Below are positions 1-12,343 of a DNA stretch of 64,000 bases, one piece after another. Source of the DNA: Deefgea piscis (GTDB taxonomy: Bacteria; Pseudomonadota; Gammaproteobacteria; Burkholderiales; Chitinibacteraceae). The position numbers and the translations under genes are program-made. Where the stretch lies: positions 1,612,001 through 1,676,000 of the forward strand of contig NZ_CP054143.1 of NCBI RefSeq assembly GCF_013284055.1, written 5' to 3'. Below the pieces are notes generated by a model, which ran no database searches, had not been told where the DNA came from, and saw only the letters and a list, made by a program, of their open reading frames with translations. How positions within the stretch are numbered: the first letter of the stretch is position 1; every line of letters starts with the position of its first letter.

Positions 1-215
1 TGCTCGCTGAGCATTTCGAGTGGAATGTTAGCGCTGAGAATAAAACGTTTGCTGGCTGTGTCGGCAGGGGCATCATAAACAATGACGCCGTGGCGTGCGG
101 TTGATCGGTAATCAACCGCCTGAGCGCCACTTGCCAAAACGGCAAGTAGGCTCATGACGCACACTCGATTTAATAACGCAGATCGCGTTACCAAATTAAT
201 GTGTGATTTGTTCAT
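1..215 (-). CDS. SH3-like domain secreted protein (partial, runs off left edge)
   Basis: Only the N-terminal 71 or so codons are in the window; the gene reads leftwards off the edge. The ATG at 215 begins a protein with a basic stretch, then a hydrophobic segment (around residues 18-32, VCVMSLLAVLASGAQA) ending in an AQA-type signal-peptidase site. The mature part begins VDYRSTARHGVIVYDAPAD and resembles the small bacterial SH3-like proteins with a YDAP motif that often follow secB in Neisseriales. The start lies inside the 3' end of secB (20-base overlap), so the two are probably co-transcribed and translationally coupled. A start at the internal ATG (143) would shorten the leader. The function of this family is unknown; a periplasmic location is inferred from the leader. 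Confidence 0.6.
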   Translation of the reverse strand, partial: MNKSHINLVTRSALLNRVCVMSLLAVLASGAQAVDYRSTARHGVIVYDAPADTASKRFILSANIPLEMLSE

Positions 216-675
216 TGGCTTCTTGTGCTGCAGCTTCAGCTTGTTGGCGTTGTTGCATATAAATGCCTTCAAAGTTGATTGGCTGTAAAAGCAGTGGTGG
301 GAAGCCTGCACGAGTCGTTAAGTCAGAAACGGCTTCACGTAGGTAAGGGAATAAAATACTTGGGCAGCCAATACCGAGTAATGGATCAAGTTCAGTTTCT
401 GGCACGTTTTCGATTTGGAATAAACCGGCTTGAGTAATCTCAACCAAGAAAATAGTCCGATCTTCAGCGGTTGCAGTGGCGGTCACTGTTAAGCTGGCTT
501 CAAAAAAGCCATTGTCAAAGCTACGCGCTTGATTGCGGAACTGAATGTTAAATTCTGGCTGTTCTTGTTCCATAAATGCATTCGGTGCACTTGGAGATTC
601 AAGAGAGATATCTTTTACATAAAGTTTTTGTACGGCAAAAATCGGTTGTTGTACTTCTTGAGTTTCTTCGCTCAT
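196..675 (-). CDS. secB: Protein-export chaperone SecB
   Basis: SecB is the cytosolic tetrameric chaperone that keeps precursor proteins unfolded and delivers them to SecA. The 159-residue product carries the family core (QPIFAVQKLYVKDISLESP near the N terminus, the F-x-A-SLTVTA strand, and LLGIGCPSILFPYLREAVSDL in the C-terminal half) and has normal length. I chose the second of two in-frame ATGs (675, MSEETQ) because the AAGGG ribosome-binding site is directly against the first ATG but six bases from the second. It sits downstream of grxC, a usual pairing in proteobacteria, and overlaps the SH3-like gene at its 3' end. Confidence 0.95.
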   Translation of the reverse strand: MSEETQEVQQPIFAVQKLYVKDISLESPSAPNAFMEQEQPEFNIQFRNQARSFDNGFFEASLTVTATATAEDRTIFLVEITQAGLFQIENVPETELDPLLGIGCPSILFPYLREAVSDLTTRAGFPPLLLQPINFEGIYMQQRQQAEAAAQEANEQITH

Positions 676-778
676 GATCATCCCTTAAAAACGGTTGCGT
701 ATTATATAAAAAAGAATTTTACGATGCTTCAATGGAAATCATCGCATAGTTTGCGATGCCGATGCCATCGAGACGATA

Positions 779-1033
779 CTATTTATTCAGTAATGGGTCG
801 AGCTTACCGGCGCGATCTAGCGCAGCGAGGTCATCAAAGCCGCCCACATGAAAATCGTCGATATAAATTTGCGGCACAGTGCGCTGACCACGCTCTACCA
901 TGACTTGTCTTTGGCTTGGGTCGAGATCCACCCGGATCTTAACTAAATCAGTAATCCCTTTATGCTGTAATAAGCGCTCAGCGCGGTCGCAGTATGGGCA
1001 AGTACCGGTGCTATACATTGTTACTTTCGCCAT
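779..1033 (-). CDS. grxC: Glutaredoxin 3
   Basis: This is an 84-residue dithiol glutaredoxin that reduces disulfides at the expense of glutathione. It has the active site CPYC at residues 12-15, the TVPQIYIDD cis-proline loop and the HVGGFDDL glutathione-binding segment. The ATG at 1033 is preceded by GAGG nine bases upstream, which is better than the upstream in-frame TTG. It is the first gene of the grxC-secB-SH3 run, with about 100 bases before secB. Its promoter must lie in 1034-1320, back to back with the rRNA operon promoter. Confidence 0.93.
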   Translation of the reverse strand: MAKVTMYSTGTCPYCDRAERLLQHKGITDLVKIRVDLDPSQRQVMVERGQRTVPQIYIDDFHVGGFDDLAALDRAGKLDPLLNK

Positions 1034-1327
1034 CAATTTATTCCTCAAACGGTATATCGCTTATTTAATCTTGTTAAGAACATAGGGGCAAATGAAGCGG
1101 AAACAAGATCTAGAATGGTTTTTTCATGATTAAAATGCATGACATATAACTTAATTGCTCCGCTTGCATGTCATTTGCGTAGTTTTGATGCTCATCTCAA
1201 TAATATATAAGTGACTAAATTTAATAGTGATGAGCACTCTAGCTTTAAATAGTTAAAATGCTTTAAATTTGATTCTATATAAATCAACGGCTTATCACCT
1301 TGCCTCGGTTTTCTTTGCAACTAGGTG

Positions 1328-1356
1328 TTGACGGACTTTAGGTGGGTGGGTATAGT
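1328..1356 (+). promoter_or_regulatory. rRNA operon promoter (sigma-70 type)
   Basis: A -35 element TTGACG (1328-1333) and a -10 element TATAGT (1351-1356) are separated by exactly 17 bases. They are followed by a C/G-containing discriminator, as expected of growth-rate and ppGpp controlled rRNA promoters. The AT-rich stretch upstream could act as an UP element. Transcription should start near 1363, about 217 bases before 16S. Confidence 0.75.
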
Positions 1357-1426
1357 TCGGCCTCTCTGCTGCTGACACAGTAAGCGAAACAAGCGGTTTT
1401 CCAGCTGGTTTCGGTGTCTAAGCCAC

Positions 1427-1439
1427 TGATCTTTAACAA
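1427..1439 (+). promoter_or_regulatory. boxA antitermination element, 16S leader
   Basis: The sequence TGATCTTTAACA matches the core of the rRNA boxA consensus (TGCTCTTTAACA) with one change. It lies in the leader between promoter and 16S, where NusB/S10 binding enables antitermination. A second, closer match precedes 23S. Confidence 0.6.
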
Positions 1440-1443
1440 AATA

Positions 1444-1465
1444 CAGCCGATGAGTGTGAGTGCTT
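1444..1465 (+). repeat. 5' arm of pre-16S RNase III processing stem
   Basis: This 22-base segment is complementary to 3135-3156 on the other side of 16S, with 21 Watson-Crick pairs and one G-U pair. The two arms would close the long stem enclosing precursor 16S rRNA that RNase III cuts. Confidence 0.8.
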
Positions 1466-1579
1466 GGTTTGCCAGTCAAACAAGTGCTTACACTCAAGAT
1501 TTAAAAGAAATCTTGGTTTTTAACCAAGTGTTTCTTTGAGTAATGAGTACTAAGCCAAGTATGTAAATTCAGCTAGATT

Positions 1580-3114
<1,535 letters not shown>

Positions 3115-3134
3115 AAGAGAAAGATTGGTAGATT

Positions 3135-3156
3135 AAGTACTCACACTCATCGGCTG
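3135..3156 (+). repeat. 3' arm of pre-16S processing stem
   Basis: Complementary to 1444-1465 (22 bases, one G-U pair). It lies just 3' of mature 16S and 21 bases before tRNA-Ile. Confidence 0.8.
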
Positions 3157-3177
3157 TAGATTTGAAAGAAACGATAT

Positions 3178-3254
3178 GGGTCAGTAGCTCAGTTGGTTAG
3201 AGCACCGTGTTGATAACGCGGGGGTCATAGGTTCGATTCCTATCTGACCCACCA
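3178..3254 (+). tRNA. ileT: tRNA-Ile (GAU)
   Basis: This 77-nt cloverleaf has acceptor stem GGGTCAG/CTGACCC, D-loop AGCTCAGTTGGTTAGAGC, anticodon stem CCGTG/CGCGG around the loop TTGATAA (anticodon GAU) and T-loop GGTTCGATTCC. The 3' CCA is encoded. It occupies the standard first spacer position in the rRNA operon. Confidence 0.97.
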
Positions 3255-3261
3255 GTATCAC

Positions 3262-3337
3262 GGGGGTTTAGCTCATCTGGTAGAGCACCTGCTTTGCAAG
3301 CAGGGGGTGAACGGTTCGAGTCCGTTAACCTCCACCA
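3262..3337 (+). tRNA. alaT: tRNA-Ala (UGC)
   Basis: This 76-nt cloverleaf has acceptor stem GGGGGTT/AACCTCC (one G-U), anticodon loop TTTGCAA with anticodon UGC, T-loop GGTTCGAGTCC and an encoded CCA. It follows tRNA-Ile by seven bases, the usual 16S-23S spacer arrangement. Confidence 0.97.
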
Positions 3338-3448
3338 TTATCTGCTGTAGAAAATAGAATTCTATGTATTGCACGTTGTTATGTGCAGTGTATTTTATTC
3401 TGGTTTCTAAAATTAGAATGATTAGTCATTTAATGATTAATTAAATAT

Positions 3449-3460
3449 CGCTCTTTAACA
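3449..3460 (+). promoter_or_regulatory. boxA antitermination element, pre-23S
   Basis: CGCTCTTTAACA differs from the canonical TGCTCTTTAACA only at the first base. It lies immediately upstream of the 23S precursor stem, as is common in proteobacterial rRNA operons. Confidence 0.65.
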
Positions 3461-3461
3461 A

Positions 3462-3478
3462 AATAGAAGAAGTAATTA
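3462..3478 (+). repeat. 5' arm of pre-23S processing stem
   Basis: AATAGAAGAAGTAATTA is a perfect 17-base reverse complement of 6700-6716, downstream of 23S. Together they enclose precursor 23S for RNase III processing. Confidence 0.8.
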
Positions 3479-3697
3479 ATTCCAATAAACATTGTAATGG
3501 AATTAGATTTGAGAATAACTGCTTGCAGTTGTTATTGAGTTTAGTTTCAAAGTAAAAATATTGGGTTGATTGTATCTGTTCAGTTGTGCTGGTCTCATGC
3601 CAGTGTAACTGAACCGCAAGTGAAATGAGAACTCACTTGCAAGTCGCAAATACGATTTCAGTAATCTGAGATACGTTTTACGTGTTTGAGGTTATAG

Positions 3698-6590
<2,893 letters not shown>

Positions 6591-6699
6591 ATAACCTGAA
6601 GCGCGTAGTGCGACGATGGATATAATTGACCCAAAGTAGGACGGTGTGAAAGCGCTGAACTACAAAAAATACTTAAATGGTGTTGATTGGTGTGTAGTA

Positions 6700-6716
6700 T
6701 AATTACTTCTTCTATT
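6700..6716 (+). repeat. 3' arm of pre-23S processing stem
   Basis: Perfect 17-base reverse complement of 3462-3478, located between 23S and 5S. Confidence 0.8.
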
Positions 6717-6814
6717 GATTTTACGAGTTAGCGTTGTAGGTTGCGGTCTGAAAAGATAGCGGCTGAATGCGATAACTCTCGTGTAGCTCGAAAGAGTTGC
6801 ACCAGACAGTTTAA

Positions 6815-6931
6815 TGTCTGGCGACCATAGCGAGGTGGTCCCACTCCTTCCCATCCCGAACAGGACAGTGAAACACCTCAGCGCCGATGATAGTGCGGAT
6901 TGCCCGTGTGAAAGTAGGTCATTGCCAGACT
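6815..6931 (+). rRNA. rrf: 5S ribosomal RNA
   Basis: About 116 nt. The terminal stem GTCTGGC/GCCAGAC, the loop segment CCCATCCCGAAC and the overall length identify 5S rRNA. It is the last gene of the rRNA operon, about 225 bases after 23S. End positions are approximate. Confidence 0.95.
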
Positions 6932-6942
6932 TCCCATACCAG

Positions 6943-6973
6943 AAAGCCCGATTCGAAAGAGTCGGGCTTTTTG
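6943..6973 (+). terminator. Rho-independent terminator of the rRNA operon
   Basis: The stem AAAGCCCGATTC / GAGTCGGGCTTT with a GAAA tetraloop is followed by a T run. It lies about 12 bases after 5S. Confidence 0.9.
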
Positions 6974-7132
6974 CTGTTCTTTACTTTTACGAGCACACTA
7001 TCAAATAAATTTGATGTTAACTACATTTCAATATGTAGTTCATCGTTCTCATTTTATTGGTGTGATAACTTTAACTTAGGTTAGTATTCAGAACTTAACG
7101 GCCAAATTAATATTTAAATCAAAGGGGCTTTA

Positions 7133-7639
7133 ATGCAAAACGCTCTACCTATTTATTCTATGCCTGAATTCGAAAGTAAAATCTGCCCGCCAGAGTTATT
7201 GGCAGAGAAAATTCAATTACTAGCACGCCCCTTGGTTTTTACTAATGGCTGTTTTGACATTTTACATCGTGGTCATGTAACTTATTTGGCGCAGGCTCGT
7301 GCGCTGGGGGCGAGTCTGATCGTTGCATTGAATACGGACGAGTCGGTGCGTCGTTTGGGTAAAGGCGATGATCGGCCAATTAATCCACTGGCTAACCGTG
7401 CTGCAGTGATCGCGAGTTTAGCTGCGGTTGATCTTGTGACTTGGTTTCATGAAGATACGCCTTTTAATTTAATTGATTGTGTCCAGCCGGAAATTCTTGT
7501 TAAAGGCGGCGACTGGCAATTAGAGCAGATCGTCGGCAGTCGAGAAGTTTTAGCTAGAGGCGGGGTTGTACATTCGATTCCATTTTTATTTGATACTTCT
7601 ACGACCCAGACATTGAAGAAAATAAGAGGTGATGAATGA
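7133..7639 (+). CDS. rfaE2: D-glycero-beta-D-manno-heptose 1-phosphate adenylyltransferase
   Basis: This cytosolic nucleotidyltransferase makes ADP-heptose from heptose 1-phosphate and ATP, for the lipopolysaccharide inner core. The 168-residue protein has the cytidylyltransferase-type signature FTNGCFDILHRGHVTYL (HxGH at about residues 46-49) and a C-terminal TSTTQTLKKIR. It is the separate C-terminal half of what is a fused HldE in enterobacteria; the kinase (RfaE1) is not in this window. A good AAGGGG site precedes the ATG. Its stop overlaps the start of the MscS gene by four bases (ATGA). gmhB and waaC, acting before and after it, are at 35.6 and 38.5 kb. Confidence 0.93.
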   Translation: MQNALPIYSMPEFESKICPPELLAEKIQLLARPLVFTNGCFDILHRGHVTYLAQARALGASLIVALNTDESVRRLGKGDDRPINPLANRAAVIASLAAVDLVTWFHEDTPFNLIDCVQPEILVKGGDWQLEQIVGSREVLARGGVVHSIPFLFDTSTTQTLKKIRGDE

Positions 7640-8940
7640 GTTCAAATACAGAGAATGTTTTATTCAATGTCGTTAAGGATGTTAAACATTTAGGTTTTTT
7701 TAGTACGGACTTTTTATTACAAATTGCTGTTTTATTGTCATGCTGGGGTTTAGCTTTTTTAATTGTAAACCGTTCAAAGAGGCGTGTCGCAGCAAAAAAT
7801 TTCCGTTGGCAATTAGCTAATGATGGTGTGCAGCGTTTATTATTTCCTGTGTTAGCACTGATTTTAGTTACTCTAGGCAATATTACATACCAAGTGTTTG
7901 AAGGACAAACCAGCTCTTTATTGCGTCTTGCTAATCTACTGATGGTTGGCTTGGTTAATATTCGTATTCTTGTTTATATTATTCGAAGAACTTTTGAAGG
8001 TGCAACTTGGGTGCAGCGTTGGGAGCGATATATTGCTGTAGTCATTTGGATTGGTTATGTATTGCATGTTGTAGGTATTTTGCCGCAGATTTTAGAGGCA
8101 TTAGATACGATTAGTTTCGATGCTGGAAAAGTTCATATATCTATACTTACCGTAATTCAGGGTTTATTGTCGGTTGGTGCGACGCTACTGATTGCAATGT
8201 GGATTGGACGCTTAATCGAGCAGCGTTTAATGTCTACAGATGTTATGGATATGAACGTTCGTGTTGTGCTAGTTAAGGTAATGCGTTCGCTATTGGTTGT
8301 TTTGGCGGTGCTTGCGTCTTTATCAATGGTTGGTATTGATTTAACGGTCCTGTCGGTCTTTGGTGGAGCCTTAGGTGTCGGCTTGGGTTTTGGCTTACAA
8401 AAAATTGCTTCTAATTATGTTTCTGGATTTATTATTCTGTTGGATCGCTCGATTAAATTAGGCGATTTGATTTCAGTTGATAATCGCCAAGGCATTATTA
8501 GTGGCTTAACTTCTCGTTATATTGTTTTAAAAGCGCCTGATGGCACTGAAGCTTTGGTACCAAATGACACTTTAATTTCTCAAACCGTCGTGAATCAGTC
8601 TTATAACGATCGTTCGGTCTGGGTTGGTCTGCCTATTCAGGTGGCATATAACTCAGATTTAGATCAAGTTATGCGTCTCATGACAGAGATTACTAAAGAT
8701 GAATCGCGTATTTTGAAAGAACCGGCTCCAGGGGCATTTGTTACAGCATTTGCCGATAGTGGTATTAACTTGACGTTAGGGTTTTGGCTAGCGGATCCAG
8801 AAAATGGACAGTTGGGTTTGAAATCTGACTTAAATATGAAAATCTGGCGGGCATTTAAAGCAAATAATATTGAGATTCCTTACCCTCGGCGTGATATTAC
8901 GATTTTACCTGGATCAGTTTTACCTAATTCAAATGTGTAA
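7636..8940 (+). CDS. Mechanosensitive ion channel, MscS family (large)
   Basis: This 434-residue membrane protein has several N-terminal transmembrane segments (around residues 24-42, 58-76, 88-104, 132-152, 168-190, 210-240) followed by the conserved pore helix region (FGGALGVGLGFGLQKIASNYVSGFIILLDRSIKLGD, about 243-280) and the cytosolic beta and C-terminal domains. MscS channels open under membrane tension to release solutes on hypo-osmotic shock. It is longer than E. coli MscS (286 residues) because of extra N-terminal helices. It overlaps rfaE2 by ATGA, so translation is probably coupled. Substrate selectivity cannot be read from the sequence. Confidence 0.88.
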   Translation: MSSNTENVLFNVVKDVKHLGFFSTDFLLQIAVLLSCWGLAFLIVNRSKRRVAAKNFRWQLANDGVQRLLFPVLALILVTLGNITYQVFEGQTSSLLRLANLLMVGLVNIRILVYIIRRTFEGATWVQRWERYIAVVIWIGYVLHVVGILPQILEALDTISFDAGKVHISILTVIQGLLSVGATLLIAMWIGRLIEQRLMSTDVMDMNVRVVLVKVMRSLLVVLAVLASLSMVGIDLTVLSVFGGALGVGLGFGLQKIASNYVSGFIILLDRSIKLGDLISVDNRQGIISGLTSRYIVLKAPDGTEALVPNDTLISQTVVNQSYNDRSVWVGLPIQVAYNSDLDQVMRLMTEITKDESRILKEPAPGAFVTAFADSGINLTLGFWLADPENGQLGLKSDLNMKIWRAFKANNIEIPYPRRDITILPGSVLPNSNV

Positions 8941-9027
8941 TGCTGTTGTTTTTGAGTAATGCTGAGTAAAATCAGCGTTCGATTATTTTTAATCGCAATG
9001 GCATAAACCTTGCACAAGGAAGATGGA

Positions 9028-10212
9028 ATGGAATGGCTTAATGGAATGGTTGTTTTACCGTGGTGGGGCTATGTACTGGTCGTCCTCACGCTAACGCATA
9101 TTACGATTGCATCGGTAACGATTTACCTGCATCGGCATCAAGCGCATCGTGCGCTTGATTTACACCCATTGATAAGCCATTTTTTTCGTTTCTGGTTGTG
9201 GTTAACCACGGCGCAAGTAACTAAGGAGTGGGCAGCAATTCATCGCAAGCATCATGCTAAATGTGAGAGCGTCGATGATCCACATAGCCCACAGATATTG
9301 GGTATTGGCAAAGTATTTTGGCAGGGTTGGGAGTTGTATCGGGCAGAAGCTGCGAATGTAGAAACATTGCAAAAATATGGGCATGGCACTCCGGATGATT
9401 TTTTAGAGCGTAATTTGTATTCGCGCCATGCATCGTGGGGACCGACTTTAATGGCGGTGATTGACCTATTACTATTTGGGGTAAATGGTATTTGGATTTG
9501 GGCCGTGCAAATGTTATGGATTCCAGTCACTGCAGCAGGGATTATCAATGGATTTGCGCATTACTGGGGCTATCGTAATTTTGAAACAGAAGATGCGTCT
9601 ACGAATTTGTTGCCTTGGGGAATTTTGATTGGTGGAGAAGAATTACATAATAATCATCATACATTTGGTACATCAGCGAAATTATCTTATAAGTGGTTTG
9701 AATTTGATATTGGTTGGTTGTATATCCGCACGATGGCTATTTTGGGTTTAGCAAAAATTCGTAAAGTCGCACCTAAATTAAAAGTTACAACTATTCGTCC
9801 CGAGCTCGATGAGCAGGTCTTACAAGCGATTATTGCAAATCGATACGCAATTGCCGCGCATTATGCTCGCACCTTAAAACAAACTGTTGCCGCAGAGATT
9901 GAGCACTTATCGGCAACGGCTGCTTTGCCTTCAATGAGTTTTGATATTGCAAAACGCATGAAGCTTTGGTTAAAGCAAGATGCAAAAGATACTTCGGCTA
10001 GCGATAAAATCCATTTGGAATTAATTTTGACGCAAAGTAAGGTGCTGGAGCAGGTATATCAAATGCGACAAGAATTAACGCGTATTTGGGAGCGATCAAC
10101 GTTGAATCGACATGAATTAGTTTTGCAGTTACAAGATTGGTGCACACGCGCAGAAAATAGCGGTATTCAATCTTTACGTGAATTTTCTTTGCGTTTACGT
10201 GCGATTGCTTAA
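9028..10212 (+). CDS. Acyl-CoA/acyl-lipid fatty acid desaturase (stearoyl desaturase type)
   Basis: This membrane di-iron desaturase (394 residues) has the three histidine boxes HRHQAH (about residue 36), HRKHH (about 78) and HNNHH (about 210), in hydrophobic context. Such enzymes introduce a double bond (commonly delta-9) into saturated acyl chains using O2, and so adjust membrane fluidity. The ATG at 9028 follows AAGGA by nine bases; an in-frame TTG 18 bases upstream is less likely. The C-terminal 130 residues after the last box are soluble, helical and charged. It is followed by a terminator at 10247. The exact acyl substrate (CoA or lipid) is not determinable. Confidence 0.9.
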   Translation: MEWLNGMVVLPWWGYVLVVLTLTHITIASVTIYLHRHQAHRALDLHPLISHFFRFWLWLTTAQVTKEWAAIHRKHHAKCESVDDPHSPQILGIGKVFWQGWELYRAEAANVETLQKYGHGTPDDFLERNLYSRHASWGPTLMAVIDLLLFGVNGIWIWAVQMLWIPVTAAGIINGFAHYWGYRNFETEDASTNLLPWGILIGGEELHNNHHTFGTSAKLSYKWFEFDIGWLYIRTMAILGLAKIRKVAPKLKVTTIRPELDEQVLQAIIANRYAIAAHYARTLKQTVAAEIEHLSATAALPSMSFDIAKRMKLWLKQDAKDTSASDKIHLELILTQSKVLEQVYQMRQELTRIWERSTLNRHELVLQLQDWCTRAENSGIQSLREFSLRLRAIA

Positions 10213-10246
10213 GAAAAAAGTTTTAAAATAGTGTCATCATTAATTG

Positions 10247-10272
10247 AAGGCGAACCTTAGGTTCGCCTTTTT
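10247..10272 (+). terminator. Rho-independent terminator after the desaturase
   Basis: AAGGCGAACC and GGTTCGCCTT form a stem with a TTA loop, followed by TTTTTA. It lies 35 bases after the desaturase stop. Confidence 0.85.
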
Positions 10273-10296
10273 ATATTTATTTTGGAGAATAAAACA

Positions 10297-10647
10297 ATGT
10301 CATCTATTCAGCGTTACCATGTTGGCCCTCGTCTTTGTGAAACCGTAGTGCATAACAACACCGTTTATTTGGCAGGGCAAATTGCTGAAGATTTAGACAA
10401 AGATGCCTTGGGACAAACTGTAGAAGTTTTGGCGTGTATTGATCGCTTGTTGGCAGAAGTAGGTTCAGATAAGACAAAAATTTTGCAGGTTACAATTTTT
10501 ATCACTGATATGGCTGATTTTGATGCGATGAATTTAGCTTGGGGTGAATGGGTCCCTCAAGGGCATACGCCAGCCCGAGCAACCGTTCAAGCTAAGTTGG
10601 CTGATCCCCGTTACAAGGTAGAAATGACGGTGATCGCCGCGCTCTAA
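10297..10647 (+). CDS. RidA family protein (enamine/imine deaminase-like)
   Basis: This 116-residue protein of the YjgF/YER057c/UK114 fold has the family signature near its C terminus (PARATVQAKLADPRYKVEMTVIAAL), including the Arg that binds the carboxylate of 2-aminoacrylate-type intermediates. The ATG at 10297 follows TGGAG by eight bases; the upstream in-frame TTG is less likely. RidA hydrolyses reactive enamines/imines released by PLP enzymes. Divergent paralogues lack this activity, so I leave the symbol empty. It is monocistronic between a terminator and the GH18 gene. Confidence 0.88.
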   Translation: MSSIQRYHVGPRLCETVVHNNTVYLAGQIAEDLDKDALGQTVEVLACIDRLLAEVGSDKTKILQVTIFITDMADFDAMNLAWGEWVPQGHTPARATVQAKLADPRYKVEMTVIAAL

Positions 10648-10725
10648 ATTGGTTATTGTGCATAGAATGTAAGTTAACAATTAGGTAGTGTGATTCGGGT
10701 CTTTCATTGTCTAACGAGGTTGCAG

Positions 10726-11790
10726 ATGTCTCGAGTTATGTTGGCGTACTTAGCAAGTTGGCAGCAATGCGATATCAGTGCTTTGCCGGTAGAAAAATTA
10801 ACGCATCTTTGCTATGCCTTCGCCAAAGTTGTCGATGGCGAAGTGATTGAGCAAGAATCTGGTGATCCACTGCTTAGTAATGAAGCGTATTGTCAGAAAT
10901 TATGTGCGCAATTGCAGCAATTAAAACTTAGAAATCCAGCACTCAAAATCTTGATATCGATTGGCGGTTGGGGGGCAGATGGCTTTTCTGATGCTGCATT
11001 AACCGAGGCATCACGTGAGCAGTTTAGCCGTTCGACACTACGCTTTATGCAGAAATATCAGTTTGATGGTGTTGATTTGGATTGGGAGTATCCAAGCAAT
11101 GCGATGGCAGGCATTAAAGCGCGACCAGAAGATCGGCAAAATTTCACTTTAATGTTGAGCTCATTACGGATTCATCTCGATGAGGCTTCTGCTCAAATGG
11201 AACGTAAAACCCCATATTTGTTAACCATTGCTGCAGGGGTAGGTACATACTATTTAGAGGGCGTTGAGCTAGAAAAAGTCGCGGCGCAGTGCGACTTTAT
11301 TAATTTGATGACGTACGATTTTTATAATGGTTGGGCAACTTGCGCAGGGCATCATGCTAATTTATTGACCGCCGCGCATGATCCTAGTGGCGATAGTGCA
11401 GACCGAGGTGTACAGCTTTTTCTTGATCATGGTGTCGCGGCAGAAAAAATGGTGTTGGGTTGTCCATTTTATGGCCGGAGTTTATTGGGTGTGGCGAGTC
11501 CAGGTTTAGGCGCCGAGGGTCGAGCGCAATCGAATGGTACGCATAGTTATTACAAAATTGCGAATGAGCTTATTCCTAGTGGTCGTTTTACTCGGCATTG
11601 GGACGAATCAGCAAAGGCACCATGGTTGTTTGATGGTGATGAGTTTATTAGTTATGAAGATGTTGAGTCGATAGCGCTGAAAGGACAATATGTGAAACAG
11701 CGCGGCTTAGCTGGCGCTATGTTTTGGGAATACACTGAAGATCAAAGTAACGTCTTATTGGATGTATTGTGGCAAAACCTACAAGATTGA
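10726..11790 (+). CDS. GH18 chitinase/chitodextrinase without signal peptide
   Basis: This 354-residue single-domain glycoside hydrolase family 18 protein has the substrate-site strand ILISIGGWG (76-83) and the catalytic motif DGVDLDWEYP (114-123), with E121 as the expected acid. LMTYDFYNGW and AMFWEYTED complete the (beta/alpha)8 barrel. There is no signal peptide or carbohydrate-binding module. The ATG at 10726 is preceded by GAGG; a GTG 36 bases upstream would not add a leader. Cytoplasmic action on imported chito-oligosaccharides is inferred. It is distinct from the large secreted chitinase at 50.0 kb. Confidence 0.9.
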   Translation: MSRVMLAYLASWQQCDISALPVEKLTHLCYAFAKVVDGEVIEQESGDPLLSNEAYCQKLCAQLQQLKLRNPALKILISIGGWGADGFSDAALTEASREQFSRSTLRFMQKYQFDGVDLDWEYPSNAMAGIKARPEDRQNFTLMLSSLRIHLDEASAQMERKTPYLLTIAAGVGTYYLEGVELEKVAAQCDFINLMTYDFYNGWATCAGHHANLLTAAHDPSGDSADRGVQLFLDHGVAAEKMVLGCPFYGRSLLGVASPGLGAEGRAQSNGTHSYYKIANELIPSGRFTRHWDESAKAPWLFDGDEFISYEDVESIALKGQYVKQRGLAGAMFWEYTEDQSNVLLDVLWQNLQD

Positions 11791-11857
11791 TTGGTAGTAT
11801 ATTGATGTAGCCATTGTTTTGTATGGTTTTGCATCATATACCTATGGAGTGATGATT

Positions 11858-12343
11858 ATGCTTGGCATACCGTCTGATGCCGTGATTGCGACGCCTTTTG
11901 GGCGAATTGGTTTGAGCTTGCAAGACGAATATTTAAGTGCCGTGGATTTTCTGGTTGCTGACACGCCATTACAAGCAAATCATCACCCCTTATTGCAAGA
12001 GGCGCAGCGGCAGATTTTGGCGTATTTTAATGAGCCTAAATTTGTTTTTGATTTGCCTTATCAACTTAATGGAACGCCACATCAACTGAAAGTATGGCAA
12101 GCCATCGCACAGATTCCTGCGGGTGAAGTGCTGACTTATGCCGAGATTGCTCGGCGTTGCAGCTCAAGCCCACGGGCGATTGGTGGCGCCTGCGGGCGTA
12201 ACCCGATTCCATTGGTGATTCCTTGTCATCGCGTGGTAGCGATGCATGGACTTGGCGGTTTTAATGCCAACCGAAATGGACTTGATTGGTTGCCGATCAA
12301 GCGCTGGTTATTACAACATGAAGGGGTTATTGATGGCCAATAA
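11858..12343 (+). CDS. ogt: Methylated-DNA--protein-cysteine methyltransferase
   Basis: This suicide DNA-repair protein removes the methyl group from O6-methylguanine to its own cysteine. The 161-residue protein has the C-terminal DNA-binding domain (HQLKVWQAIAQIPAGEVLTYAEIA, then RAIGGACGRNP) and the active site IPCHRVV with C123. It lacks the Ada N-terminal zinc domain. The ATG at 11858 is nine bases from GGAG; the ATG at 11852 is closer and also possible. It overlaps xerD by 11 bases, so the two are probably co-transcribed. Confidence 0.93.
   Translation: MLGIPSDAVIATPFGRIGLSLQDEYLSAVDFLVADTPLQANHHPLLQEAQRQILAYFNEPKFVFDLPYQLNGTPHQLKVWQAIAQIPAGEVLTYAEIARRCSSSPRAIGGACGRNPIPLVIPCHRVVAMHGLGGFNANRNGLDWLPIKRWLLQHEGVIDGQ

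Larger units (their letters stand above)
1034..1579. other. Divergent intergenic region and rRNA leader
   Basis: No protein gene is seen here. The left part (1084-1300) is very AT-rich and suits an UP-element region. It contains an inverted pair ATGACAT (1139-1145) and ATGTCAT (1168-1174) of unknown role. The right part holds the rRNA promoter (1328-1356), a boxA-like element (about 1427-1439) and the 5' arm of the pre-16S processing stem (1444-1465). Confidence 0.7.
3338..3697 (+). other. tRNA-Ala to 23S internal spacer
   Basis: This 360-base spacer has no gene. It contains a second boxA (CGCTCTTTAACA, 3449-3460) and the 5' arm of the pre-23S stem (3462-3478). The last bases before 23S (GAGGTTATAGGATC, about 3688-3701) pair with the sequence at the 23S 3' end. 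Confidence 0.8.

Noticed and set aside
8961-8995. Two small hairpins after the first MscS gene
   Set aside because: Five- and six-base stems without a proper T run are too weak to call a terminator.
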